Source of the DNA: Comamonadaceae bacterium PBBC2 | GTDB lineage: Bacteria; Pseudomonadota; Gammaproteobacteria; Burkholderiales; Burkholderiaceae_C | Direction: 5' to 3' | Assembly: GCA_002255935.1 (NCBI GenBank) | Contig: NKIO01000013.1 | Coordinates: forward strand, 1 to 63,900 | DNA: 63,900 nt | Part shown: piece after piece, positions 25,867-35,522 of the stretch | How the letters are laid out: each line of letters opens with the position of its first letter | Numbering within the stretch: position 1 is the stretch's first letter | The notes under the pieces: model-generated | Told to the model about the DNA's origin: nothing | Database searches by the model: none | The model's input: the letters and a program-made list of their open reading frames with translations, nothing else | Made by a program: the position numbers and the translations under genes

Positions 25867-27032
25867 CCAGCCGTAATACCTCCGGCCCGCTGCCGCTTTT
25901 GCAAAGGCTTAGCCCAGCAGAGACCCTCATTCACATCGGCGTAGGTAGCGGACAGGGCCCCTTGCACCAGTGGCACAGTTGGGCAATTCCCCATGTGCTG
26001 CTTGTTGATGCCGACAGTGAGCGAATATCGTGGTCAGAGCCTTTGGTGGCAGCAAACTCAGGGTGGCAGGCGGTTAGTGCCGTTTTGGCGGATGTTGACG
26101 CTACTGTCACTTTTCACCAAGCCAGCAATCCTGCAGAGGATGGTCTGATTGCCGCGCAGCCGCTGCAGGCGTTGTGGCCCAACCTGAAGACAACTGCTGA
26201 GCAGGAGCGTCCGGCACAAAAGCTGGATACTCTTTTGGGCTTGGTTGACTTAACAGAAACCGAAGAAACTGGCACTTGGCTATTGGTGGATTGTTTGCCG
26301 GCCTTGCCCATACTGCGTGGGGCGGCAGGCACCCTTGTCCACTGCAATGTAGTTGTCTTGCGGGCGTTGCTGCAGCCGGTAGTGGGCATTGATCCTGGCG
26401 CAGAATTGCAAGGAATTGACACCTTCTTACAAAGCCAGGGTTTTAAGTGTGTTGATGTCCAGCGGAGCCTCCAGCCAGCCATAGGGCACGCCTTCTATGT
26501 GCGCGACTGGGCCGCAGCCATTCACAATCAGAGCCGAGATTGGGCTCAAGAGAAGCAGCAATGGAGTGCCGTAAATGCACAACTGGCTGCCGCGCGGGAC
26601 ACAGAGACAGCGGCCAAAATGAAAGCCCTTGCCCAGCGCGACACGGCCCTTGCAGAGCGCAACCGGGCCTCTGCCGCACACGAAGCGCAAAAGGCCTCCA
26701 AAGTGCAAGCCTTGGTCCAGCGCGACACGGCTACTGCAGAGCGCAACCAAGCCGTTGTGGCACGCGATGCTGAAAGAGCCGCCAAAGTGCAAGCCCTGGC
26801 CCAGCGCGACACGGTCACAGCAGAGCGCAACCAAGCTGCTGCTGAACGCGATGCTGAAAAGGCAGCGAAAGCAAAAGCCCTGGCTGAGCGTGACGCTGAG
26901 GCCAAAGCCAAGACTGAAGCCCAGGCCAAGAGCGAGCTACTTATCAAAGAACGCGACCAGCTTGCTGCTGCACGTGACGCAGAGTCCATAGCCAAAACCG
27001 AAGCCCCAGCCAAGAGCGAAGCTCTAGCCTAA
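25863..27032 (+). CDS. Coiled-coil protein with methyltransferase-like N-domain, upstream half
   Basis: A 389-residue reading frame that begins in the stop of the preceding gene. The first 220 residues are globular (ETLIHIGVGSGQGPLHQW, VLLVDADSERISW, GTWLLVDCLPALPILRGAAG, FLQSQGFKCVDVQRS) and look like an FkbM/SAM-methyltransferase-like Rossmann fold, although I cannot confirm the SAM motif. From about residue 230 it becomes a heptad-rich coiled coil of the type ALAERDAEAKAKTEAQAKSE. It ends at a TAA (27030-27032) beyond which the same frame continues with the same repeats to 28151. It is therefore either a truncated protein or the first part of an interrupted 762-codon gene. Confidence 0.65.
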   Translation: MTSRNTSGPLPLLQRLSPAETLIHIGVGSGQGPLHQWHSWAIPHVLLVDADSERISWSEPLVAANSGWQAVSAVLADVDATVTFHQASNPAEDGLIAAQPLQALWPNLKTTAEQERPAQKLDTLLGLVDLTETEETGTWLLVDCLPALPILRGAAGTLVHCNVVVLRALLQPVVGIDPGAELQGIDTFLQSQGFKCVDVQRSLQPAIGHAFYVRDWAAAIHNQSRDWAQEKQQWSAVNAQLAAARDTETAAKMKALAQRDTALAERNRASAAHEAQKASKVQALVQRDTATAERNQAVVARDAERAAKVQALAQRDTVTAERNQAAAERDAEKAAKAKALAERDAEAKAKTEAQAKSELLIKERDQLAAARDAESIAKTEAPAKSEALA

Positions 27033-27923
27033 GAAGGCGACCGGCTTATTGCTGAACGGGACATAGAAACAGCCGCCAAAGTGCAAGCCTTGGCCCAGCG
27101 CGACACGGCCAATGCAGAGCGCGACCATGCTGCTGCTGAACGCGATTCTGAAAAGGCAGCGAAAGCTAAAGCTCTGGCTGAGCGCGACGCTGAGGCCAAA
27201 GCCAAGACTGAAGCCCTGGCCAAGAGCGAGCTACTTGTTAAAGAACGCGACCAACTGGCTGCCGCGCGGGACGCAGAAACCGCCGCCAAACTGCAACCCT
27301 TGGCGCAGCGCGACACGCTCACAGCAGAGCGCGACCAAGCCGCTGCGGCACGCGATGCTGAAAAAGCCGCCAACGCAACAGCCCTGGCTGAGCGCGACGC
27401 TGAGGCCAAAGCCAAGACCGAAGCCCAGGCCAAGAGCGAGCTACTTGTCAAAGAACGTGACCAACTGGCTGCTGCGCTGGACGCAGAAGCAGCAGCCAAA
27501 GTGCAAGCCCTGGCCCAGCGCGACTCGGTCACAGCAGAGCGAGACCAAGCTGCTGCTGCACGGGCTGCTGAAAAGGCAGCGAAAGCTAAAGCCCTGGCTG
27601 AGCGTGACACTGAGGCCAAAGCCAAGACAGAAGCCTTGGCCAAGAGCGCGCTACTTGTTAAAGAACGTGACCAACTGGCTGCCGCGCGGGACGCAGAAAT
27701 AGCCGCCAATGTGCAAGCCTTGGTCCAGCGCGACACGCTCATTGCAGAGCGCGACCAAGCCGCTGCGGCACGCGATGCTGAAAAGGCAGCGAAAGCAAAA
27801 GCCCTGGCTGAGCGTGACGCTGAGGGCCAAGCCAAGACCGAAGCATTGGCCAAGAGCGCGCTACTCGTTAAAGAACGTGACCAACTGGCTACCGCGCGAG
27901 ACGCGTTGGCTAGAGATAGAGCC
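26788..27923 (+). repeat. 210-bp tandem repeats (70 codons) encoding coiled coil
   Basis: The landmark QALAQRDT recurs at about 26790, 27084, 27294, 27504 and 27714, so the last four spacings are 210 bases. The first spacing is 294 bases, with an extra 84-bp segment that contains the TAA. Each unit reads like ALAQRDTVTAERDQAAAARD, then AEKAAKAKALAERDAEAKAK and TEALAKSELLVKERDQLAAA. Confidence 0.85.
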
Positions 27924-28151
27924 GACCTTACCGTTGCTCACGATGAGCAAACCAAACTGGCCGCGCGGCAACGGCAGATGCTAACTGTCGCTCAGCAAGA
28001 AGCTATTAGCCTTCAACAGCGCATCGCCCAATTAGAGGCCGAGAACCATGAAAATAGTCTGCGCCAACAAATACAGCAAGAAGAAATGATCAGGGCAGAA
28101 GCACAGATTGAGCTGATAAAAGACCTACTTTTGCGCGATCCCGGCCTCTAA
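27033..28151 (+). pseudogene. Downstream half of the interrupted coiled-coil gene
   Basis: The same reading frame as the upstream half, open from after the TAA to a TAA at 28149-28151. It contains the remaining 70-codon repeats and ends with a distinct tail, QQEEMIRAEAQIELIKDLLL followed by RDPGL. No good SD precedes the possible GTG restart at 27081. It would be made only by read-through, by restart or in strains without the stop. The tail resembles the end of the sulfotransferase at 29847-31412. Confidence 0.65.
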
Positions 28152-28269
28152 AGGCTGTCAAGTTGTAATCCAACCTTGCCCACCGCCGCTTTTTGCCGGG
28201 TGGTCTGGGAGGGTTGCGCATAAGACCTAGACTTTTGCAGGCCCGTCAACGCTGCTTTTTTGGCCTGCC

Positions 28270-28411
28270 CGTCAGACTCCATCGACTATGCTGTCATGCA
28301 GAAAGCCGCGTGGTTGTTGTGGTTGGCCTGGACAACGCGGTCGTTGTGGAAACTGCCGATGCCGTGCTGGTGATGCACCGCGACAAGGCGCAAATCCGGG
28401 TTGGCACGTGA
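28270..28411 (+). pseudogene. Fragment of manC/cpsB (mannose-1-phosphate guanylyltransferase)
   Basis: Two out-of-frame pieces are recognisable: DSIDYAVMQKA from 28275, and VVVVVGLDNAVVVETADAVL followed by VMHRDKAQ from 28304. Both are signature segments of ManC, but the roughly 50 residues normally between them are missing and the rest of the gene is absent. The fragment lies in the gap between convergent blocks A and B. The remaining 28152-28269 shows nothing recognisable. Confidence 0.75.
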
Positions 28412-28426
28412 ATTTTGCAAGGCCGA

Positions 28427-29803
28427 TCAATTACCGCAAACCACAGCCCCGATGGCTTCAACAAGATTGGTCTTTTCTAGGCTGCAATGTGGCGCAACAC
28501 AATGAAGCGCACTTTGTTTGCAATTACCTACTTTCAATTTATTGTCCCGGAAAATGATGTTGGTCGGTGAGAACTCGTCGCCAGAATCGACACGAAGACC
28601 GACACTTTTAACACCTTCGACGGCTAGTCGGTTGTGTTCAATCAGCACATCTCTAACCTGTCGGTTCTTATCGGGTGGATTGGCCTTGTAGATACCAATT
28701 GCGGTGCCGCCAGGCCCAGCGATGAAATTATTGTCTGCAACGACTATTTTGTTGGCACCGTGAATCAGCTTCAGCGCCCTGCCGCTGGCACCAACCTGGT
28801 TGCCGCGCACCTGAATGTCTGCGCCAAAAAGATCAAGGCCTTCGTCCACATCCCAAATGAAATTGCCAGAAATAAGTGCATCTTTACCAGTTGCCGATCC
28901 ATTGAAATTGATTCCGTCCGACTGCTCTTTTCTCGCTGTTACGGGCACCATGCGCAGGTCACCAATAACGTTATTCGACAACCGCAAACCCGTTGTCTCC
29001 CGTCCGTTGATACGTGCATCATCAACCGATATGCCCGTGAGCTGAAAACTGTTCAAGTCCGCTGGCACCGTTTTTGACTGCGTACACGACGCATGAATTA
29101 AAGAGCTGATGATCTTGACGTCTGCAGAGCTTCGAATGGTGATGATTCCCGGAGCCAATGAAAACCCCCGCAGCCGTACGCGTTGCACTGTCACGCGGGA
29201 CGACTCACGGATATCCAGGCCGATCACATATCGATCGTCTTCGTATAACTTGACGATAAAAACGTCACTCAAAGTGATGTCGCTGCCCTGTAGCCGAAAC
29301 CCAGTACCGTGGCGGCCAAAAATGCCGGAGTCGCCACGCACAGCCACCGAGTTGTTGAACCCGTCTGGCCCGCTAGCCATCAGCAATGTGGCCGATCCAT
29401 CCGAGGCAAAGCCGGATTTGTTTCCCAACAGCAGGCTACTGGTAATTCGATATACCCGCTTTGACTTCAGCCATACCCGGCCTCCCTTGTCCAGACCGTT
29501 TTGCAGCGCATGCGTGTCGTCAGCCACCCCGTCGCCCACCGCGCCAAAATCTTCGGCGTCTTTAAACCCGACCGGTCTAACCTTGGGCGCTGAGCCCACC
29601 GCTTTTGAGTTCAGAACCCGCTGCTGAAACACCATCAAGGACTCTGCATTGGCAGAAGACAGACTGGCCGCTTCGGGCGGACAACTTGCGGGCGGTTCTG
29701 ACTGTGAATGCGCTAACCCGCAACAGACGTAAAACGTCAAGCCAAGTCCAAATGCGCGGGCAGGCCGCTGTAAAAGTTCGCTATTGAATATCAATTTACC
29801 CAC
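28427..29803 (-). CDS. Secreted right-handed beta-helix protein (pectate-lyase-like)
   Basis: A 458-residue protein with GTG start and a signal peptide (about 1-33, ending CCGLAHSQS). The motif DAEDFGAVGDGVADDTHALQ is the hallmark of the pectate-lyase superfamily beta-helix domain (PF12708 type). Repeated Asn-rich rungs follow (LIEHNRLAVEGVKSVGLRVD, NIIFRDNKLKVGN). Such proteins act as periplasmic or surface polysaccharide lyases, epimerases or tail-spike-like enzymes. As last gene of the minus-strand operon it may process the glycan made here. Catalytic residues were not identified. Confidence 0.8.
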   Translation of the reverse strand: MGKLIFNSELLQRPARAFGLGLTFYVCCGLAHSQSEPPASCPPEAASLSSANAESLMVFQQRVLNSKAVGSAPKVRPVGFKDAEDFGAVGDGVADDTHALQNGLDKGGRVWLKSKRVYRITSSLLLGNKSGFASDGSATLLMASGPDGFNNSVAVRGDSGIFGRHGTGFRLQGSDITLSDVFIVKLYEDDRYVIGLDIRESSRVTVQRVRLRGFSLAPGIITIRSSADVKIISSLIHASCTQSKTVPADLNSFQLTGISVDDARINGRETTGLRLSNNVIGDLRMVPVTARKEQSDGINFNGSATGKDALISGNFIWDVDEGLDLFGADIQVRGNQVGASGRALKLIHGANKIVVADNNFIAGPGGTAIGIYKANPPDKNRQVRDVLIEHNRLAVEGVKSVGLRVDSGDEFSPTNIIFRDNKLKVGNCKQSALHCVAPHCSLEKTNLVEAIGAVVCGN

Positions 29804-29846
29804 CGCGGAAAAAACTTAATAGAAATGGGTGCTAAGCCCAAGCGAC

Positions 29847-31412
29847 CTATAAAGAATCAAGGTCTTGCAACTTGCCAAAGGAAAACTCCTTCAGCAAATC
29901 CAGTTGCATCTCTGCCCGAATGATTTCTTCCCGACACATTCTCAAATTAGAGATAGCCGTCTCTAAATCTTCATTCTTTGAGGCCAGTGCTACACCCAGA
30001 GTACCATGAGTTTCGATTAATGTTGCCAATTTAGCAGATAGCTCGACGATTTGATTTGTGTTGTCGTTGCATTGAATAGCTAATAATTGAGCGCTATTAA
30101 CAATGCTTTCCAAGGTAACAGCAATCGTTAGCACGCACCCATCCACGGCAGTAATGTTGGGGAGTTCAGGTAACTTGAATTCTAAATATTCACCGGGATT
30201 TGGCAAAATCCAAATAGATTTCTCGTGTACCGTTGCCCCGTCGACCAACACAGCAAACTCTGATTTACTGGTAATCGCTACATCGTCAAACGGTTTCGAT
30301 ACTGGCTTTTTATCATTGCATATAACTTCGATCAACGAGAAATATGCCTGCACCGGAAAGTTGAACAGCGTCAGTCGAAAAACTGTGTCCCTTGATACCG
30401 CTTTGTTGATGGGAAAGATCAGTATTTTTTCGCCGGCATCATTAAAGGCAAAATCCGAACGATCAAACTCTGAGAAAACATGGCTATTTGCCTCCGTCCA
30501 TGTGAGCGAACTTCTATACTTTGGTAAAGATAAGCGGACTTCGTTGTCACAGGGCAGCTTGTGTTCCAGGGTTACCGCATAGTCCATCACATCCAGCCAG
30601 GTTTTGACTGATCGCATGTAACTAAAATATTTCTCGCGAAAAGTGATCAACAAGCCTTTTTCAATACCATTTAACAGTGTTTCTAGTTCATGGCAAAGAT
30701 TAAGAACATGGCCACAGTCCCACGCGTTAGCGTCAATAGCTTCGCCGTGGGCAAGCTTGGAATCGAGAAACTCCTTTGCAATAACGGCTCTGTCTAATGG
30801 TTTGACAGAAAAATTTATCTCCAAAGCGCGCTCGATACTCAGCAAAGTTTCCAGGGGGGTATTGATTACCTCTGCAAAGCGCACAAAAACTCTGGGGTAT
30901 CCGTCTGAATATTCCTCAGCTGCCAAATAATAATTGCCGTATAGGACAAGCGACTTTAGAAGCGGAATCCCCTTCATTTTTCGCTGTGAGATGGCGACAG
31001 ATTGAGGGTTACGCACCGTGACAACAAAACAGGGTGAAATGCCCATTTCGCGGAACACCGCCAGCCAAATCGGCAAGACGATGCACATTCGGGGGTCTTT
31101 GATGACAGGTAGGCCGACTTCAAATTCGCTTTGAAGCAGACGAGCAATCTCGTCTTTGTAGGGTTGCAATTCCGAATTATTCCAACAACCGTCCGGTAAC
31201 GGTTGCACGCTGTCCCAACGTGAACCCAAACTGGCCAGTATCCGGTTGTTAAGGTCAACTACTTTGCGGCTTTCAAAGTATCCTTTTTGATTGGAGCTGT
31301 TCGCAGGCAGCAAATCAGAGCCCGGGAATGCACCCAGCAAACTCATGAGGCCAGTTAAAGCCGAGGTTCCTGATCGGTGCATGCCAAGAACAACAATCAA
31401 CTTCCTAGTCAT
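29847..31412 (-). CDS. Sulfotransferase with coiled-coil C-terminus
   Basis: A 521-residue protein. The N-terminus KLIVVLGMHRSGTSALTGLM is the PAPS 5'-phosphosulfate-binding loop of the bacterial sulfotransferase family, followed by LLPANSSNQKGYFESRKVVD and CFVVTVRNPQSVAISQRKM, the 3'-phosphate-binding region. Residues about 280-440 are a beta-rich domain of unknown role. The last 70 residues are a coiled coil ending REEIIRAEMQLDLLKEFSFG. Expected reaction: transfer of sulfate from PAPS to a glycan or lipid, with PAPS from the cysD-cysNC genes in the same island. Operon neighbour of kpsF, 56 bp away. Confidence 0.88.
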   Translation of the reverse strand: MTRKLIVVLGMHRSGTSALTGLMSLLGAFPGSDLLPANSSNQKGYFESRKVVDLNNRILASLGSRWDSVQPLPDGCWNNSELQPYKDEIARLLQSEFEVGLPVIKDPRMCIVLPIWLAVFREMGISPCFVVTVRNPQSVAISQRKMKGIPLLKSLVLYGNYYLAAEEYSDGYPRVFVRFAEVINTPLETLLSIERALEINFSVKPLDRAVIAKEFLDSKLAHGEAIDANAWDCGHVLNLCHELETLLNGIEKGLLITFREKYFSYMRSVKTWLDVMDYAVTLEHKLPCDNEVRLSLPKYRSSLTWTEANSHVFSEFDRSDFAFNDAGEKILIFPINKAVSRDTVFRLTLFNFPVQAYFSLIEVICNDKKPVSKPFDDVAITSKSEFAVLVDGATVHEKSIWILPNPGEYLEFKLPELPNITAVDGCVLTIAVTLESIVNSAQLLAIQCNDNTNQIVELSAKLATLIETHGTLGVALASKNEDLETAISNLRMCREEIIRAEMQLDLLKEFSFGKLQDLDSL

Positions 31413-31468
31413 GGTGCCCAGCCGTTCAAACCAGAATTAAGTCGCTTTTACAGCCAACATCTACCTGC

Positions 31469-32407
31469 CTAAATGTCAAATACCTGGAGAATCCCCACGG
31501 GGCTTTGATTCGAATCTACCGCAACTAACATTCTCTTTTTCAGGCTTTGCATTAGAGTTTCTGCTTCAGCTAGGCGTGCATCCTGCGAAACAACGTGGGG
31601 ATTAGTCGTCATGAAATCTTTAGCATCCATTGACATTGGATTTTCGACAGTCTGCAGCACCTTCCGAAGGTCGCCATCGGTAATGATCCCCAGCATCGAA
31701 GTGTCTGACATGACCAAAACGATTCCTAGCTGTCGCTGGGTGATGATGCTCACAACATCTCTCAGCGCTGTGTCCGGGCTGCAAATCGGCAGGTTGCTTT
31801 TTTGCATAACATCCCGCACCCGTGTCAGCAACCGGCGGCCTAAACGGCCACCAGGGTGAAAACGTGCGAAATCTTCAGGCTGAAAGTTTCTCACCGTTGA
31901 CAGCACCACCGCCAGCGCATCACCCATGACCAAAGTGGCAGTGGTTGAGCTGGTAGGCGCAAGATTATTGTTGCAAGCTTCGCGTGCTACTGATATATCC
32001 AGGGTCACATCGGCGTTTTTGGCCAAAGTTGATTCGAGATTGCCAGTCATGGCAATCACTTTATTCTTTTGGAACTGCATAAAAGGTAGTAAACGGATCA
32101 ACTCTTCGGTTTCACCGCTGTTGGAAATCATCAATACCGCGTCGTCGGGCTGGATCATCCCCAAATCGCCATGAAAAGCTTCGCCGGGATGAACAAAAAA
32201 TGATGGGGTGCCCGTCGAAGCAAGCGTGGCAACTATTTTCTTGCCTATGATGCCTGACTTACCCATGCCCACGACAACCAGCCGACCAGTGGTCGATAAG
32301 ACTATTTCTATAGTGCGTTCAAAAGCATCGCCAATCTTTCCCTCCATCTCGTGCAAGGCATCAATTTCTATGGAAATAACTTCTTTTGCCAATCGAATAA
32401 CGTTCAT
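31469..32407 (-). CDS. kpsF: Arabinose-5-phosphate isomerase, KpsF/KdsD family
   Basis: A 312-residue protein that converts ribulose-5-phosphate to arabinose-5-phosphate, the first step toward KDO. The SIS domain shows VVGMGKSGIIGKKIVATLAS and FFVHPGEAFHGDLGMI, and two CBS domains follow (MQKSNLPICSPDTALRDVVS; MTTNPHVVSQDARLAEAETL). The start MNVIRLAKEVI fits the family; a TTG seven codons upstream is less likely. Its placement with kdsA and kdsB-kdsC, as in capsule loci, supports the KpsF rather than the GutQ role. Confidence 0.92.
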   Translation of the reverse strand: MNVIRLAKEVISIEIDALHEMEGKIGDAFERTIEIVLSTTGRLVVVGMGKSGIIGKKIVATLASTGTPSFFVHPGEAFHGDLGMIQPDDAVLMISNSGETEELIRLLPFMQFQKNKVIAMTGNLESTLAKNADVTLDISVAREACNNNLAPTSSTTATLVMGDALAVVLSTVRNFQPEDFARFHPGGRLGRRLLTRVRDVMQKSNLPICSPDTALRDVVSIITQRQLGIVLVMSDTSMLGIITDGDLRKVLQTVENPMSMDAKDFMTTNPHVVSQDARLAEAETLMQSLKKRMLVAVDSNQSPVGILQVFDI

Positions 32408-32437
32408 GTTGAAATATTTCCTTGTCAATATCTAGCT

Positions 32438-33145
32438 TCAATACAGTTTGTAGCCTAAATTCAATATAACATCGGAGTATTCTTTTACAAAAAAGTCTTT
32501 AATTTCTTGGTTGAACTCAGTTCGCCAGCCATAAGGTCTCCCTCCATCCTGGCGCTTTGTTTTGGTTTTACTTGACATTGCTTCACTTACATACGTATTG
32601 GCAACTTCAATTTCAATGTTGAAAATTTCTGCAATTTTTTCAACGATTTCGCCGTCAAAAAAATCTTCATATTTAATTACATGCATGGTCTTTGCGACAG
32701 AAGAGAAATTCACAAATCCAGCGCAGTGACGTCTGATATCAGAAACCTCAATATCGCTGTTCTCCAACTTCAAACCGTTTGCGACCGTTATTATTTGTTC
32801 TTGATAGCTCTTTCCATCCAGTTGTTTGGAAAGCAGTTTGTGATACGAGTTAGGGCTATTCGGTAAAAAGTTAACCATAGAGTTAACGATGTCCCTTGGG
32901 TCTCTTATTAATATCAATAAGCTTCTGTCCAATATGAGCTCTTTAAGTTTCGCATTTCCACTGATATTATTTACCCTAAAGTGCCCCAAAAGACACGGTC
33001 GTGATTTATACTTCTCAAAGTTAAATGTTTCAATGCTGCTTTTCGTTACCGAGATGGGGTATTCGTTGTTTATCAAATTTACCACGGATGCCAGTAAATG
33101 CGTACCCGATTTAGGAATAGAGCTTATAAATATTTTTTGATTCAT
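32438..33145 (-). CDS. Sulfotransferase (sulfotransfer_1 type)
   Basis: A 235-residue protein, close to the minimal size for the fold. IFISSIPKSGTHLLASVVNL is the PAPS 5'-phosphosulfate loop and LLILIRDPRDIVNSMVNFLP the 3'-phosphate-binding segment. Near the end, KTKTKRQDGGRPYGWRTEF resembles the Arg/Gly-rich loop that closes over PAPS. The gene is visibly more AT-rich than its neighbours, a sign of separate transfer. The 150 bp between it and the kdsB-kdsC gene hold no gene. Acceptor unknown. Confidence 0.87.
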   Translation of the reverse strand: MNQKIFISSIPKSGTHLLASVVNLINNEYPISVTKSSIETFNFEKYKSRPCLLGHFRVNNISGNAKLKELILDRSLLILIRDPRDIVNSMVNFLPNSPNSYHKLLSKQLDGKSYQEQIITVANGLKLENSDIEVSDIRRHCAGFVNFSSVAKTMHVIKYEDFFDGEIVEKIAEIFNIEIEVANTYVSEAMSSKTKTKRQDGGRPYGWRTEFNQEIKDFFVKEYSDVILNLGYKLY

Positions 33146-33295
33146 TTGAATAACCTATTTAATTGATTTTGGTTGTAGTAGATAGAATTTTTATTCACTC
33201 AATCACCAATTCCATAGCCTTTTACAGCGCCTATAAGAAGCAGAAATAGAAGGGAATTAACCTTAGGCTGGAATTGAAAAATAAGTGTTTTGTTG

Positions 33296-34513
33296 TTAGA
33301 TGCTAGTGAGTATCTGGTCCGCAAGCTCGCGAAACGCTCCTTCGCCACCTTTTAGCGCCAATATATGCGTTGCTTTGTGCCGCACATACACGGGCGCATC
33401 CGCTACGGCATATGACAAACCACAGGCAGCAAACGCTGGCAGATCAATGCTGTCATCGCCGATACACACCGTCTCAACCTTGCTCACCCCAGCGGTCTCC
33501 ATCAGTTGTAGGCACGCATCCCCTTTGTCTTTTGCGCCGTAGATGGCATGGGCGATACCCAGGTCGGCAACACGCTTTCGCAGGGCTGCAGAGTCTCTGC
33601 CGGACAACACTGCCACCTGAACCCCTTTTTCCTGAAGCATCTGAATACCAAGCCCGTCCCTGACGTGAAAGCGCTTCATGCATTCGCCGTCGGCATCGTA
33701 ATAAATACCCCCGTCGGTCAGGACGCCGTCAACATCGGTAATCACCAGTTTGGTATTGGCCAGGCTGGGGAGTTGGGGCTCGGGTTCACCCGCCATGATT
33801 CTTCGCACGGTGGCAAGGCACTCGGGTGTATCCACACCAGGGCCTGTGGGCGCAACTTCGAATGCGCGAATACACAGGCCTGCAGACAACAATCGCAATT
33901 GCTCCAATTTTTCGGACGCCTCCAGCATGCTCGGTGGCAGGCTGGCGTAGCTTTCAAGCACCTCCCGGCGGTAAGCATAGACACCAATGTGCTTGAAATA
34001 CCTGGCCGCTGACTCGTCGCGCGGGTAGGGGATAGCCGATCGACTGAAGTACAACGCATCGCCATTGTGGGCCAGCACCACTTTGACAATATTGGGGTTT
34101 AGCGCCTCATTGGCGGCAATTGAGTGATACAAAGTACCCACCTGCACTGCCGGGTCAGCCTTCATGCCGTCGGCCAGGCGGGCAATGTCCTGCGGGCGAA
34201 TGAGTGGCTCGTCGCCTTGCAGGTTGATGTACACATCGGCGTCTACCTTCGACATGACCTCCGTTAGCCGATCAGTCCCAGATGGATGCGCCGCCGATGT
34301 CATGACCACTGTGCCACCAAATCCTTGCACTACATCGGCAATGCGTGCGTCGTCGGTGGCCACCACCACTGCCGCCATGCCTGGCACCTGCGCGGCACGC
34401 TCGTACACGTGCTGAATCATAGGTTTGCCCAGAATGTCCACCAGGGGCTTGCCTGGTAAACGTGTGGACGCATAACGCGCGGGGATTACGATAACAATGC
34501 GATCGGAGGGCAT
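33296..34513 (-). CDS. KdsB-KdsC fusion: CMP-KDO synthetase plus KDO-8-phosphate phosphatase
   Basis: A 405-residue bifunctional protein. Residues 1-245 are KdsB: IVIVIPARYASTRLPGKPLV, VVVATDDARIADVV, INLQGDEPLIRPQDIARLAD and RHIGVYAYR-like KHIGVYAYRREVL. From about 250 it becomes a HAD phosphatase of the KdsC type: KLVITDVDGVLTDGGIYYD, FHVRDGLGIQML, VAVLSGRDSAALRKRVADLG and ETVCIGDDSIDLPAF. It catalyses the last two soluble steps to CMP-KDO (or a related ulosonate), in one chain but in reverse pathway order. Start MPSDRIVIV chosen by family; a GTG directly after the kdsA stop is possible. Confidence 0.92.
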   Translation of the reverse strand: MPSDRIVIVIPARYASTRLPGKPLVDILGKPMIQHVYERAAQVPGMAAVVVATDDARIADVVQGFGGTVVMTSAAHPSGTDRLTEVMSKVDADVYINLQGDEPLIRPQDIARLADGMKADPAVQVGTLYHSIAANEALNPNIVKVVLAHNGDALYFSRSAIPYPRDESAARYFKHIGVYAYRREVLESYASLPPSMLEASEKLEQLRLLSAGLCIRAFEVAPTGPGVDTPECLATVRRIMAGEPEPQLPSLANTKLVITDVDGVLTDGGIYYDADGECMKRFHVRDGLGIQMLQEKGVQVAVLSGRDSAALRKRVADLGIAHAIYGAKDKGDACLQLMETAGVSKVETVCIGDDSIDLPAFAACGLSYAVADAPVYVRHKATHILALKGGEGAFRELADQILTSI

Positions 34514-34571
34514 TCTCTGTGCTCGGTTACGTTGATTTGAAGCGATGTGATGTTGTTTCAATGCCTGCACA

Positions 34572-35471
<900 letters not shown>

Positions 35472-35522
35472 TCATACCGAACTTGGAAGAGATTCAAAAT
35501 AGCCATTCACATCCGAAGAATT

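Noticed and set aside
26788..27923. CRISPR-like array
   Set aside because: The repeats are 210 bp long, translated and in frame, with no short repeat-spacer pattern.
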